This document shows, piece after piece, positions 1-13,513 of a stretch of 64,000 nucleotides of DNA. The translations under genes were made by a program, and so were the position numbers. The first letter of the stretch is position 1. Every line of letters starts with the position of its first letter. The DNA is taken from contig JAWRVZ010000088.1 of the NCBI GenBank assembly GCA_037043235.1, forward strand, positions 868,001 through 932,000, in the 5' to 3' direction. Under the pieces are notes generated by a model. That model worked only from the letters and a program-made list of their open reading frames with translations. It was not told the DNA's origin and did not search any database. The stretch is from Rhodeus uyekii (Eukaryota > Chordata > Actinopteri > Cypriniformes > Acheilognathidae).

Positions 1-1129
1 CCTTGACCTCTGAAAACAGTTACCATTAATTGGGATGTAGAAATTAGCTATTTCTGGACAGCTGCACTATACCAACAAATGTGAACTGTCTATTTATTAT
101 CTATCCTGCCTCTGGAGTAACCAATTTAGAGTTTTCTACATTTTCTTTGAAACTTACTCGTGAGTTCACCACATTCTCCCTTGTCTTTGAATAGAGCAGT
201 TTCCCTCAGGCTCATTTACACTGTCTTTATGACATGAATGGTCTGAGCTAATGATGGCCAACTCCTGCAATATGTTTAAAACCAATTATGGGCCTCTACT
301 TAACACCTTAAAAGTAGAGTTTAGATCAGCAAAAAAATACTTCTGACATAATTTTACAGTAATATTCTGCCAATATCCTATCTGTTTAGTGCCATATCCA
401 TCCTGTTAGTGTTTTGCAATATCCCTTTAACTAGGTAAAAAAGACAACATAGCTAACTTTCAATCCCTCACTGATTTAGTACTTTATTTCTATCCTACTA
501 ATTTTATTGCCATTGTGTAGATTATCAATTTTATAAAGATTATGTGCTTGAGCTTAATCAGAGCATATTTATGAAACCGACATTGTAATAGAAATACATC
601 ATTTATACAGAAGCATATTGTTTTTACACAGTACAAAGTTGGATGATTTTAATCCAATGATTCAAAACTTGTAAACTGATAATTTTCTGATAGACACTGT
701 ACTTAAGTACCTAAAAGAGTGCATTTAGTTTTATAAATATATTTAATATTTATACATATTTTTGTGCAAGTATGTGCAACTTTTTATCTTTCTTTCTTCC
801 ACAAATAAAAAGAAAATCTGCTGCTTCTGCTACCTCAAACTCTGAGTGATTAGACCATGTTTTAAAAGTATATTGCAACATACACAAATTCTAAGTAGTT
901 TGGACACCTGGCTTGTTTTCCCTCTGAAACTTTACTAACTGCAGTAAACACCTGCACAGACAATATAAATTCATACACTGCAAGTTTTGAAGTTCAGAAT
1001 TTCTGTTTTGTTTCTGTTTCCTGAAAATCTGCAATGCAGAAGCAAAAGAAATGGACAATAAAACTAAAAACAGCACCACTTGTTCCGCTTTGGTGTGTGT
1101 ACGGACTCGCACACTCGCACACTTTTTAG

Positions 1130-1760
1130 AAGCATTTTACTAGTATGCCTTAATTAAAGAGCCTAGTGTGAGAAGTGAGAGCAACTGTGCACATCCAGCT
1201 GATGAAATTCTCCTGACATAACTGAATTGGCTAATGATGGTCTGATTCATATGCATGGATAATGTGCTGTATCTGGGTCACCTCATTAGCCTAGTTTTGA
1301 TCGCTTTAAGAATGCAGGATGAATATGCATCCCACCTGTGAGTCTCTATGAACATGAGCATTGCACTAAACAACTCTTTCACCTGAGCACAGAGGCTCGA
1401 GCTGAAATCACATCTGTCATAATAAGATACTTTAACTCGGAGGAATAAATCTAAAGGAGACCCTTAGAAGATAAAACACACTGTAAAAGTGTGACAGGCT
1501 TTTCAATCTCACATCACCAAAGTATCACAGAGAGAATAATGCGCCATAACTCACTGACCACATGCCAAGCGGCGCTCTGAATATCGGCCTGGAAGATCAC
1601 ATATCAAGCGTGTCCTACATGCAGCACTTTGGTTTCCTCCAGTTGCCATTCAAAGTGACAGCTGTGGTTTAATTAATCACGCTGCAGTGATTGATTTAAA
1701 TAAAAACTACTAACTCATTTGCATACAAAGAGAGGAGTGTACCTTCACCGAACGACTCTC
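1130..1760. promoter_or_regulatory. candidate conserved non-coding element
   Basis: This segment has a dense set of homeodomain/POU-type words: TTAATTAA-type cores near 1150 and 1670, ATGCAT words near 1250 and 1327, and an octamer-like ATTTGCAT near 1718. It has no coding potential and no transposon ends. That composition is typical of vertebrate developmental enhancers, but motif density alone is weak evidence. Conservation is not known from one sequence. Confidence 0.2.
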
Positions 1761-2680
1761 TTCAGAGAGGTAGAAGTGCTTCGCGCATGCTACATTAACC
1801 CCTGTAAATGATTTGGCTGCAGTGAGGTTGCGATTAATCTTCACAGTTTCTCTGAATCATTAAAGATGGATGGGAATGATCAAAAAACACTTTCACTTTA
1901 TTTACATATTTCATCATCATCAGCGGCTTGGATTCTAATCAGATGCATCCCTCAGTACCTTTGACTAAACAAATTGATTGCGGTTCAGTGAAAGCAAGGT
2001 AATCTGACCTCTTGTACAAAGGCGTTGACATGGTCAATGTCACATTTGCTTTTTCGACTGGTGAGCGTGAAATAGTTGTCTTCAAGATTGAATTTTCATT
2101 TTCAAATACAACAATGCATAACATTACATAACATAATATACACGTCCTTTCTGGCACTTTTTTCTTGATGACAGCCCCCTAATCTTAACATCAGTTGTTG
2201 ATCAATACGAGTTTCAATATCAGATTCTGGAACTTTTGAATTATTTGGTCCCCAACAGCTGATCATTCATTATATCTTCGACAAGAATAGTGGGTAAGAA
2301 ATGTTCAGTGAATTTAGGAAATGTAAAGTATAAATTGAGTTCAAACTGAATTCAGCGTCCACACAGGCATCACACCTCAGTCTGTTTTGATTTAAGCGCA
2401 GAATACATCTTATTGATATCAAGTGATTTAGACCATGAAGTGTGAGCGACAGTCCAAGTCCAAGCGATAAGTACATTTACTAACCAGTTTAATTCTTTAT
2501 GTTATATTGGGAAATAATACTCTATGTTGTATTGGGAATGTTCCAACATTATATAAAGGTACACTTTGTAACTTTTCGCCCTATAGTGTTAAAAAAACTG
2601 CATGAATTTTGCACAAGAACATTGTTTTGGTTGTTTCTACTCTACGTGACAATGGAGAAATATGGTTCTTTCTCATAACT

Positions 2681-2682
<2 letters not shown>

Positions 2683-2712
<30 letters not shown>
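2683..2712. repeat. (GA)n microsatellite
   Basis: About fifteen uninterrupted GA units in non-coding DNA. Confidence 0.95.
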
Positions 2713-2717
<5 letters not shown>

Positions 2718-5700
2718 TTTACTGCTCATTAAACATTCACTACTAGGTTTAAGAGAAATAACCAGTTTAGAAATAAGAGAAATAACCAGTTAAGAGATGA
2801 CAAGCTGAAGCTATACCCATTACACAGTACTTCCTTGTACACAACAACTCATAATGAAATGACCCTTCACAATAGATAATGTTTTCCAATAAATTCTGTT
2901 AGAGATTAAATATTGCAATTCATCTGTTTAATACAATGTAATGTTTATCTGTTTGCAATTCATCTGTTTAATACAATGTAACAAGAACACTGTAAAATAA
3001 AGTATTTTACCAAATACCTTACTCACCTTTTAATGAAAAAAGTCATCCCTGCGTCACTTTTACAACGGTTCAAATCTCTCTGTTCTCGGCACATCCGAAA
3101 AGCCAAGGCAATGAGCTCTATCGCATTTTCTTTTTGCCAGTTTGATTTCTTTCCCTTTAAATGGATGATTCCCGGGAGGTTTGAGATTTAGCAGCTCCAT
3201 GTCAACCTTTCTCACTTACTGTGACACCTAATATATGTTACTCACATACCATACACGCGTCAAAGTAACCAGAGCAACCTTTCTCTATTAAAGATATTAC
3301 GAGACAAGCACGGGTGAGTGACTTCCAATGATAAGCCATCCTGCTTTGTCTAAAACACCTTATTTTACGGTTTGTGTGTTACAGTGTAATTATACATTGA
3401 AGGACTGAGTAATAATAATCAACTACACATACTCACTATACGTTCAGAGGTTAGGATTAGGATGTATTTAAGTTTACTTGCATATAATTTTACACAATAC
3501 ATGTAATGTGTGTGAAAATGACACTATTTACTAGGGATGGCAGAAGTCAATTTGTGTTGTGTTAAACAAACGCTTTACTTAGACTTTATTAGAAATAGAA
3601 TTTAAAAAATGATGCATTTTCTTTCATATTTTGTTAAGTACTCTTGGGGCGACAGTAATATGTGAGCAGTAAAATCAAATGAAGTTACCACCATTTGAAG
3701 GAACTCTTGACTCCTCTGAAATAAACTGAGCCGCAGTCAGCTAAACTTCCTCCCAAGACAGTTGAGGATGTGAGTCAGCAGAGTTTCAAGTGTTGGAAAG
3801 ATCCTCACTGTAAATCTCTCCATCCCTGAACGCCAGCCCTGAACCAACAGCAGCAGCTGGTCCGAGGGTTCATCTGATCCCACTCAAATCATCTGCACTG
3901 ATAAAATCTCCTATATTATACAGTATCCACAAACCACTGGCAGGACATAGAATTCAATCGTATCTTCTACTGATATCAATTTAAAATATGAAGTAACTGC
4001 AGCTCTCTGAGAGCTATAAACAGTCCAAACTGGATTTCCTCTATGGTAATAATAAACCAGCAATATTTGAGAGACTAACAAGCTAAAGGAAACAAAAAAA
4101 TATGTTTAGAGTTTTAAAAAAAATGAGATAAACTATAGTTTTAGTTAGATGATGACAATGCAAATTTAACTGTAGGCCATAATTGACCATCAGATATTCC
4201 GTGATAATTTATTCAGAAATAATGAATTAACATCTTTCTCGCTCTTCTCTTCTTCGTTTAATAAATATGGACACCAGACAACAGTAAAATGGTTGGCGCA
4301 CCACTGGCAGCCAGGCGAGTCTTTGTTTTCACATTGATGACCGCAAAGTATTCATGAGAGAGTGCATTCAATACCTCTCAGGTTACAATTACATAAGACA
4401 CAAGACATCCATTATGGCCACTGTCCTGCTTCACCACAAATTATCTCCATACAAGCAGTCTCTAATGGCCTGCTGTCAGAGAGGAGTTTCAAACCATTAA
4501 GCAATTTAAAAGGAATCCGAGCAAACAGAGATAAATCACATTCAGTCCTCTAACAGGGCCGTGTGTTCACAATCAGGAGAAATAGGTATGGCTCAAATGC
4601 CTTCTAGACGAATATGCAGGAAAAGCACAAACCAAAAAGCCAGAATATTAAGATATCAGCACATCAGACAAAGGAATGAATGTCGATATAGCTACATGCA
4701 TACAGTTTAGGCTCGAATGAGCCAAAATAAAAAAGAGTGCCTAACATGATAAGATAACTAGGTGTTGCTCAGTGAAGAGTTATATTACATGAAGGTGTAA
4801 AATAAATTCTGATTTTATTTTATTTTTATCATCTTTGTTTATTGATTATACTGTTTTAATGAATTTATGGATTTCTGATAATTCAACAACAAAAAAGAAT
4901 GAAGCATTTTAAATTGAGACAAGCCAATTAAGCCCACAGAAAATCATAAAATCGAATATTGTTTTCCACCAAAAATGTGATGTCACTTCCTGAAGGATAA
5001 TGCGATGTGTTAGTTTATTGCTTTTGCTTGTTAAAGGAAGCATATGCATACATATATACATAAGAATATAATGTAATATTGTAATATTACAATATTATTA
5101 TAATGTAATAATGAAGAAAATGTAATATTGAGGATACAGGGGGAAAAAACTGATCACATTAAATTTAAATAATTACGTTTTGGATAACTACACACAAACA
5201 CACAGGAAATAGTTTGATAGAAATAGAACTAAGATGTTAAGGTGTGAAAATGAACATAATAAGAATGACGAAGGAAGTAAGAATCTGTTTTTTTGTATCT
5301 TTAAAAGTCTTTCAAAAAATTATTTTATGAGTGTAACCAAATACAGTCTGGTTGACTTGGTCATATTAAATAATATTTTTGACTTGATTTAACTCATTAC
5401 GCATCTGATTTTAAAAAATACATTTCTCCTAAAAATATCCATAGAAGTTATACAAATCTTTTAACAATTAAACTGCTGAACAATTCCCCACACAGTGTCC
5501 TTAAACTCTTTAAACTGTATTATATTCTCCTGTTGTTGAAGACAATTTCCCTTCCTCTGTGCACTCAACAGTTATTGAATCATGCATTGACAAACATCCA
5601 GTGAAATAATCCTGCAGTCGGTCTTGATTAAAGATTTTTGTCTCGTTTAAATTGTAGCAGCAGGACTGGGTCAGTGAATATTTGATTTAGGAATTTGAGA

Positions 5701-6719
5701 TAATACACAATATTAAGGCAATATGTGGGATTTCAGAAGAGCACGTCTGAAGTGAGCATGTCCGCACCCCATGAGGCTGGATCTCTTCAATCGGTCCCAA
5801 AGTGGATTATCCCCTGCACTCCTAACACAGAGTTTAGAAGTTTCACACATAATTTGTTGTAATAAGCATTAACTCAGTGGTGGCTACAAGGAAGAGAAAA
5901 GAAGAAAAACGCAAAGGAAGGAGAGAGAGAGGGGAAAGAATAATGAATAAATTAGACACGCAGCAGGCTTGCCTTTCGCCAGAAAATTCAGTTCTCCTCA
6001 AGGAACCGCAGGGACACCAAATCATTTTTCTCACACCAGTACAGGAGCTGATCAGAAACTACATGCTTGACATGCTGCACCTTTTGAGCAAAGGCCGCCA
6101 CATTGTTCACTGTCACAGTGTTCAGTGTCTTTGGTTCATTAAGCCACAATTTGCTGCTAGTTCCTGTTTTAAAATCAAACTGAAATCAAGTAACTTCATA
6201 ACTCAGCAGTGTTAGTAAACTGAAGTGGTTTTTAATGGTTCAATATGTTTTGAATATGTAATAACATTTTACAGTATGAGCAGTTTGGCACAAAAAGCAA
6301 TGAGAATCATGATTTGGTTGATGCATTAAACTTAAACAGATCTACAATGAAAAAACAACAACAAATAAAACATTTTGCTACACAAAAGTACTTCGAATCA
6401 TTTTTTAAATGAGTTCACATCAATTGAAATGACCTTTCCATTGTTCCTTGAGACAGACGTTTTAGGAGACCCATTTTGAGTCAGATTTACACTGCTGTGT
6501 GACACACAAGACACTGACGAAAAAATACTGCTTCTGTAAAAGCCACAATGTTTAAGAAAATATCTCAGCTGGAGTCACTAATTTGAGTTACTTAATCTCC
6601 AACAACGAAGCAACAAATCAGGTTTGTGACCTCTAAAAATGCAACAGGATCGACTACTACTCTGAATCATGTCCCAAAATAATCCACAAATATATATATA
6701 TATCTAATGAATATCCGCT

Positions 6720-7090
6720 TTCTTACCTGCACCGGGGTGCTGTGCATTGTGGCCAAGAGCTGGTTATGTTAGTGTGTTTGTCAGTGGGCTAGTTTGCTAT
6801 GTGGCTTGCTCTGACACACTCTTTAAGGTCCATTGTTAATAGAAGGCCTGTGCATAATAGACACTCCACGATAACAAAGACTGATAATCCCGTCTACCCA
6901 ACAGCTCCCATGTTGCGGGCCGACATTTTAAGGGCAGTTAAGTTGCTGTGTGGCGACACTGAATGAACTGTGGGTAGAGAGAGTCACCCAAGAAGCCATT
7001 ATCTATGGCAAGCAGCGTCAATTCACATCAATTAGGGTCCATCCAAAGTGTTGGTGGTGAGGATTCAAATTAATAATTAAATAAATAAAG
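6720..7090. promoter_or_regulatory. candidate conserved non-coding element
   Basis: A roughly 370-bp non-coding segment of balanced base composition in AT-rich surroundings. It contains a SOX-like CCATTGTTAA near 6831 and several ATTA/TAAT cores near 7070. It has no ORF and no recognisable repeat ends. The enhancer suggestion is inference only. Confidence 0.18.
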
Positions 7091-7447
7091 CTGACCGCAA
7101 GTGGCTGCTACAGAGCCCTTCAGTCATTTGAGTGAGTCCTCTGAGTATTAGCATGCAGAAAGCCAAAAGTGGCGGCCGGAAAAAGAGGCTGTGTTACTCT
7201 TTCCTTCCTTTTAGTTCTGTAGATGTGTTCAGATAACTGATCGCTATCACTTTCATCAAATAAGTGGCTGATCAAAAGCATTTTTTTTACTTTTACATAC
7301 TCATGCAAGTAATCAAGAATATAAATGATAATATATAATTCTAGAGAACTTTACAAACAGGGTAGAAAAAGGAGCAGAGACATAAATTCATACATTTCAG
7401 TAAAATGTTGTTCTCAGCTTTACAAAAGTGTTTATCGCCAACCCCAT

Positions 7448-7759
7448 TGTCATGTGTGTCTTGGTTAGTTCTGTTAGTTGATTTGTATTTTAGCTTGGTT
7501 TTGGTCTGTTCCTGTTTTCCTGTATTCCGTCATGGTTAGTTAACCTATAGTTTTTCAGTGAGTGCCAGAATTTTTTCTCATTAAGCTCATTAAGCTTTGT
7601 TTACTCTGTGTATATAGCACTTTCTGTCCTTTTTCATGTTGGTTAGTTGTGTTTATCAAGTTCGGTTGTCTTTCTTCAGAGGTCCTGTGTTTCTGTTAAA
7701 TAAAGACTGCTGTATCAAATCCTGCCTTACATCTCTCCTTCCCACAAGCAGCCGTGACA
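7448..7759 (+). mobile_element. solo LTR, gypsy-like, with 5-bp TSD
   Basis: The 312-bp unit starts TGTCATG and ends CGTGACA, so its termini are TG...CA with short inverted repeats. It is flanked by a perfect 5-bp duplication CCCAT at 7443-7447 and 7760-7764. Inside are a TATA-like TGTATATAGC near 7610 and an ATTAAA/AATAAA-like signal near 7700, in the order U3-R expected for plus orientation. No internal gag or pol lies next to it, so it is a solo LTR left by LTR-LTR recombination. Family assignment to Ty3/gypsy rests on the 5-bp duplication and terminal bases and is tentative. Confidence 0.85.
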
Positions 7760-7764
7760 CCCAT

Positions 7765-9924
7765 GAGATCGAACTAAATTTTATATTTACACGTTCTGCA
7801 ATTCTGTTATCTATATTTGTTAAACCCCTAAATTCAGTATGATTTGTTTCATTTTGTCATTCTGTAGTAATAAACGTACAATAAAATAAAATAAAAAATG
7901 TTTATAAGGGTTGCAGATTTACCCTAAATTGAGTTGTCATACAATAGGGGCTAAATAGTTTGACTAGTTTTAGTAACTGATTTCCTGTCAATTAAAATAA
8001 AAAAGACATTTATAATTTTTTTTTCTAAAATTAGATATGTTTTGTGCAGAGATTGTAAAAAAAAAAAACACCCCCCAAAAAACTGTGACCTGTGTGTAAA
8101 ATCGTCTTCATTGAAGGCTGTTGAAAATCACAAGGTATGCTCTAAAAATGTTTTACATGTCAAATAAATAAATGGATATTACTTGGTTACACTGGTTTCT
8201 GGTCTAAAATATATGTTAGAGGCTGAAGATCAGAGATAGAATTAGATATTTTAAATTTTAAATTTAAATATCTTATTAAATATAATTAATAAACTTACAT
8301 ACATTTAATTAAAAGTAATTCAGATCATTTCACATTATGATTTTAAATCATTGAACATTGTATAGCCTATTTTGTCAGTGAGAGGACATGACTTACAGGA
8401 TCTTCATCAAGGACATTTAGTACAAATGTATCCCTTAGACCACAGAGAATACTGAAGACATTCAAACTGGGAGAATCCATTAAAGTCACATCCATTTAGT
8501 ATATAGACACCACTCGCATTAACACCTGCTATTGGGAGTATGGGAAGACGTTCTTGTTAATTACAGCATTGTTTGTCAAAATTTAATTTGCAGACTTTCT
8601 TCAACTTTTATTGCACCAGTGTTTGTTAAATTATTTCATCTTGTACAGGAACAGAAAACCATTAGGTCAGGACAAAATCCATGAGAAAAAAAAAACTGTC
8701 TGTTCTGTTAAATATAGGCCAAGACTCAGTAATTTTTCCCTCACTCAAAATATTTGCCCCAAAAAAAAAACAAAAATAGATTGATCCTTTGAAAAATGCT
8801 TTTAACAAGACTTACAAATATGTTTAGGTTTGTTGTCTCTCTCTCTTTAAAGAAGTGGAAGCATATTAAAGCACATCTGCATTTTATGCAACTCATTAAA
8901 TTAATCCACACTGGGAAGTTAATGAGGGAAACACTGCATATTTATTAAACATTGCATAGCACTACATATGCTGCCCTCGATTCGATTCTTTTCTTTCTTG
9001 CCATAAACTTTGTGGTAGCTGTATTTTCCATTATAGTTTTATTTTATTTTTTAAAATAAGAATGATGTCTGTGTAAGCCAGATAAAATACAGCTTTCATC
9101 TTTGAAGCATAGGGACATGTGGACGATGTGGACTTACTGGAGACAATGATTTGTCCAATCAGGTGTCATCTTTCATTAAGAATTCTGTATGCATTAGTCA
9201 AGGCACCCAGTCAGAGGCACTTTTTGGGGCTTTCAAAAGATGAAGCCTGTCTTTTTAATGTTTAAATACATGCTGAACATCCTCTGAGATAATTTCAAGT
9301 TGACCCACACAGGGAGAAAACACAAATGAATCATTTAAAAGCAAAGAAAGAAGGAAAAGAGAAAAAGAAAGCTTGGCATCTGAAGAGTGTTTCTATAAAA
9401 CAAAATGTGTATGTTATGGAATAAAAACAACATAACAGCAGTGGGAATACAGTTTGTGTTTGAGGGAAAAAAGGGAATGTCGTCTTCTGGGATCAGTAGA
9501 AGCAAAAGCTTAAGCTTAAGGAATTAAAATTTGTTCTACAGAACACCAGAGTTCTACAGTTCTAAAATTTCTTGGATCCATTAAGAGCTGTTTTCGCTTG
9601 AAAAGGGTTAGAGCCTCCTCTACTGGATCTTATTCTGCTCAACACAACCAATAAGAAATATAGTATGCATTGCTCATTTGTCCATTTGCAAGACCCTAAA
9701 AATGGTCTATTTTGTCACCCACATTTTTTTCCCACAAAGTTTAAAAACATAATTATAAGTCAAATAACTAGAGAAAAAAATGTTTTGAAAGAAAGAAAAA
9801 GTATTGTAGTATTTATTACAAAGTATTGTTATTATCATTTAAGGTAGGGTAGACTAAAAAAAATTAGTTATACTGATTCAAACTCTCTTCCCATCCTGGT
9901 AGCAATCAATAACAGAAGTGGTAT
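7765..9924. other. AT-rich non-coding DNA
   Basis: No gene, RNA or bounded mobile element could be supported here. There are several poly-A/T runs (near 8060, 8690 and 8760). The short reading frames have no similarity I recognise. Confidence 0.6.
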
Positions 9925-10206
9925 TGTAGGGGAATTAACAGTTAAAACCCGAAGACCAGATATGTTGAATGAAGACCAGGAGTCAGGATGTAGTCAATAA
10001 AAAAAAGTTTAGTAAAAATAGGTTGTAGTTTCATCATGCAGAAACCAGCTTCAAGTCTCACAAGGAGTTCGTAGGCCGCTCTGCTTACATTTTCATTGTT
10101 ACATCAATTATACCTTTTTCTAAGGTCACATTACGTCATTCCTTAAAAAACTTAAATGATTCAGATTGGCTAAGAAAGTAGGCAGAAATTATTAATCTTC
10201 CACACA
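9925..10206 (-). mobile_element. possible LTR fragment, boundaries unsure
   Basis: Read on the minus strand, this runs from TGTGTGGAAG to CCCCTACA. It has a TATA-like GGTATAATT and a possible TTTATTG signal in between, an LTR-like arrangement. No flanking duplication was found, and the segment directly abuts the truncated 5' end of a DIRS copy. It could equally be unrelated non-coding DNA. Confidence 0.25.
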
Positions 10207-10301
10207 ACGACATGACATCAATAGCATATCTCCATCCATTGAACTGCTGATGGTCTCGCCCGTCCAGGTTCACTGGGGTTCTACCCGAACAGGCTCTGGT
10301 A

Positions 10302-11438
10302 ATGGAGCAGGAGGTAGACTCTCTACTGAGGAAAGGGGCCATAGAACATGTACCCCTCTCAAACAGAGAGTCAGGCTTTTACAGCCGTTACTTCCTCATT
10401 CCAAAGAAGGATGGAGGATTGCGGCCCATCCTGGATTTGCGCCTTTTGAATCGCTCGGTCATGAAACTGAAATTCAAGATGCTGACATTAAAACAATGGT
10501 GACGCAGATCAGGTCCGAGGACTGGTTCGTCACTATCGATCTGAAGGACGCATATTTCCATATTTCCATCCTTCCACAGCACAGGAAGTACCTCAGGTTC
10601 GCCTTTGAGGGGAAGGTGTACCAATATCAAGTACTTCCATTCGGCCTGGCTTTATCATCCCGCACTTTCACGAAATGCATGGACGCAGCGCTAAGCCCGT
10701 TGCGCCTCCAAGGCATAAGAGTATTAAATTACATTGACGACAGGCTGATTCTGGCCCAGTCGCCGCAGTTAGCGGTTCAGCATCGAGATGTTGTTCTCGC
10801 ACACATGAGAGTGCTGGGGTTGAGGTTGAACGCAAAGAAGAGTGTTCTTTCTCCTCTTCAGAGAACCACCTTCCTAGGCATTGTATGGGACTCATGGGAC
10901 TCGGCTATCCCCCGCCCACATCGAATCGATCCTGTCAATCTTGAAGAAAGTCAAAACAGGCCAGTCCATCACTGTAAAACACTTTCAATGAGTGCTGGGC
11001 CTCATGGCAGCAGCTTCCAGCGTCATCCCGTTCGGGTTGCTACACATAAGGCCATTACAATGGTGGCTCAGATCCAGAGGGTTTTCAACCCTTTCCGCAC
11101 TATCAAGGTCATGCGCCGATGCTTACGTATGCTTGGGTATGTGGAAGAAACCCTGGATTCTGTCTCAAGGACCCTTATTGGGAGCTCCTTGTCGACACGT
11201 AATGCTATGGATGGACGCATCCTTCACGGGTTGGGGAGCGGTCCTGAGGGATCGCTCTGCCCAAGGTCTGTGGCACAAACACCAGTTGTCCTGGCACATA
11301 AACCTGCTGGAGATGATGGCTGTTTGGAGGGTGCTTCAAGCGTTCCTCCCAGACTTCAGAGGCCATCATGTGGTTGTTCAGACTGACAGCACCACGGTGG
11401 TCTCCTATATAAATCATCAGGGGGGTCTTCATTCGTGA
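10302..11438 (+). pseudogene. DIRS reverse transcriptase-RNase H (frameshifted)
   Basis: The RT begins in one frame (10302-10502, with IPKKDGGLRPILDLRLLN) and continues in another. There it shows VTIDLKDAYFHI, the LPFGLALSSRTF block and the catalytic YIDD motif at about 10,732. A third frame from 10992 carries RNase H, with LWMDASFTGWGA and VQTDSTTVVSYINHQGG supplying the acidic residues. This RT/RH order is the DIRS/Ngaro type. The residue after YIDD is Arg where a sister copy (near 40,845, degraded) has Trp. Two frameshifts and a terminal stop show it is a pseudogene. Confidence 0.88.
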
Positions 11439-11947
11439 CCACTATACAAACTGGCGCGGCAGATCCTCTTTTGGTCCCAAGGGACTGCTCCAACTACGGG
11501 CAGTTCACATCCCTGGGACCCAAAATGTGGGAGCAATTCCTGTCGAGGCAGGGGCCAAGGCCCATGGAATGAAGGCTCCACCCCGAGGTGGTGGAGCAGA
11601 TTTGGTTAAGGTTCGGCCGAGCACAAGTAGACCTGTTCGCGTCCGAGGAATTAACTCACTGCCCTCTATGGTATTCACCCCGCTCGAGTGGCCGAGGCTA
11701 TGTGTGTATGCCTTTTCCCCGATTGCTCTGCTCCCATGAGTTCTGGTGAGAGTTTGCCGGGACAAGGTCCATCTCACACTGGTTGCTCCACGTTGGCCAA
11801 GTGTGGTTTGTGGATCTTGTGTCCCTTTTGGACAGAGTCCCCTGGGAGATCCCAGTCAGAGTGGACCATCTGTCCCAGGCAGCGGGCTCCTTTCTTCACC
11901 CCTACCCAGAATTTTAGAAACTGTGGGCTTGGCCTCTGAGGGGCCCC

Positions 11948-13435
11948 AGCTCATAGATTCTGGTCTCTCAACTGAGGTTGTTGAGATCATACTCCACTCC
12001 AGAGCTCCCTCCATGAGGAAGCTGTATGCCCTGAAGTGGAGATTCTTCACTTCTTGGTGTAGCAAGAAGCAGGTGAGCAGGGCTGTCCCCGTCCACCCTG
12101 AAGGTTTACGTGGCTGCCATAGCTGCTAACCACGTACCTCTGGGTGGCATGTCCATTGGCAGGGACCCCCTCGTCATACGCTTCCTCCGTGGTACAATTA
12201 GGCTGAGGCCTGCAGTCCAGACCAAGGTTCCTACCTGGGACTTATCCCTAGTACTCTAGGGGTTGTCCCAGGCACCCTTTAAACTGTTGGATGAGGTTCC
12301 TCTAAAATTCCTCACTTTGAAGACTTTGTTCCTATTAGCTGTTACATCGCTAAAGAGAGTTGGGGATCTAGTTGGGGATTGCCGGCAGCAATGTCACCCT
12401 CTAGCCTACGACTGGTTGCTCACAAAAGCTAAGCGGGGATGTGTGTGGTCGTTTCCTGGATGGGAGACTGATTGCTGCTGGAAGTGGTGTTAGGAGGCCA
12501 GCAGGGGGTGCTCACCCTCTGGTCTATGTGAGCCCTACCGCCCCAGTATAGTGACGGGGACACTGTACTGAAATGAGCACCGTCATTCGGATGAGACGAT
12601 AAACCGAGGTCCTGACTCTCTGTGGTCATTAAAAATCCCAGAATGTCTTTCGCAAGAGTAGGGGTGTAACCCCGGCATTCTGGCCAAATATGTCCATCAT
12701 GGCTTCCTAACCATCCCCTTTCTCTGATTGGCTGCATCATCACTCTGTCTCCTCTCCACCAATAAAGCTAGTTTGTGGTGTGCGTTCTGGCGCAATATGG
12801 CTGCCGTCGCATCATCCAGGTGGATGCTGCACTCTAGTGGCGGTTGAGATTCCCCCTTCCATGTAAAGCGACTTTGAGAGACTTTGATAAAGCGCTATAT
12901 AAATGTAATGAATTATTATTATTATCTACAGGCTCTGTCTGTAGCTCCTTCCTGCCTTGTGTTTGCGCCTGGGATGGTAAAAGCCTTCCTCCATCCCAGG
13001 CCAGGCTATGTGCCTAAAGTGCCCACTCATGTGGCCAGGTCTATAGTGCTGCAGGCCTTCTGCCGTCCCCTCTTCGGTGACGAGGACCAGGAATTCAAAA
13101 ACAAGGTCGTTTACATCCATAGGTCTGCCCATTGGCGTAAGTCAGACAAGTTGTTTGTTTGCTTTGGGACCCCCAAGGGGGCCCTAGCATCCAAATCTAC
13201 CTTAAGCAGGTGGATAGTCGAGGCTATCACCCTGACTTATGAGTCGGCCAGATCGCCTTCACCTCTAAGGGTTCGTACCCACTCCACTAGGAGCGTGGCT
13301 GCCTCTAAGGCCCTTATATCAGGTGTGTCCTTATCTGATGTTTGTGATGCGGCAGGTTGGACCTCCCCGCATATCTTCCTGAGGTTTTACCAGCTTGACC
13401 TCAACTCCACTCCGGGAACACGGGTCCTCTCGTAG
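11948..13435 (+). pseudogene. DIRS tyrosine recombinase, split by a SINE
   Basis: The N-terminal part reads through LHSRAPSMRKLYALKW and, after frame changes, STLKVYVAA and SLKRVGDL, which holds the first catalytic Arg. The frame is then interrupted by a 553-bp SINE. It resumes at about 12,929 with SVAPSCL and FLHPRPGYVPKVP, and continues to HSTRSVAAS (the HxxR box) and FLRFYQLDL (the candidate nucleophilic Tyr). Copies at 43.9, 41.5 and 50.1 kb show the same order without this SINE. A stop near 12,259 and frameshifts before the SINE add to the damage. Confidence 0.88.
12371..12923 (+). mobile_element. 5S rRNA-derived SINE
   Basis: The head resembles the 5S rRNA internal promoter, with AGCTAAGCGGGG (box A-like) and TGGATGGGAGAC (box C-like) about 30 bp apart. 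The body includes the AGGAGGCCAGCAGGGGGTGC block. The tail reads GCGCTATATAAATGTAATG followed by ATT repeats, the kind of 3' end a LINE partner recognises. It is flanked by ATCTA at 12366-12370 and 12924-12928. A second copy of the family lies at 56,549. Confidence 0.88.
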
Positions 13436-13513
13436 CGAGCTACGAGACACTCGTTGGCCTTCGTCACTGAGGAGGCGTTGGTAAATTGTTCCCCAAAGTG
13501 TTTGACGCAGCGT

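Larger units (their letters stand above)
1..7442. other. AT-rich non-coding DNA, no gene seen
   Basis: No open reading frame here resembles a known protein, and none is flanked by convincing splice sites in a conserved domain. The longest (112 codons at 5877-6215) is low-complexity at its start and matches no family I recognise. The stretch has a GA microsatellite and two segments less AT-biased than their surroundings and rich in homeodomain, POU and SOX-like motifs (listed separately). It is probably intergenic DNA upstream of the receptor gene. Confidence 0.6.

Noticed and set aside
5877..6215. 112-codon open frame
   Set aside because: Low-complexity Arg/Lys/Glu start, no family resemblance, and an overlapping frame on the other strand. 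Consistent with chance.
12390..12490. 5S rRNA gene
   Set aside because: The 5S-like promoter region is followed by a SINE body and LINE-like tail and is flanked by target duplications, so it is a SINE, not a functional 5S gene.
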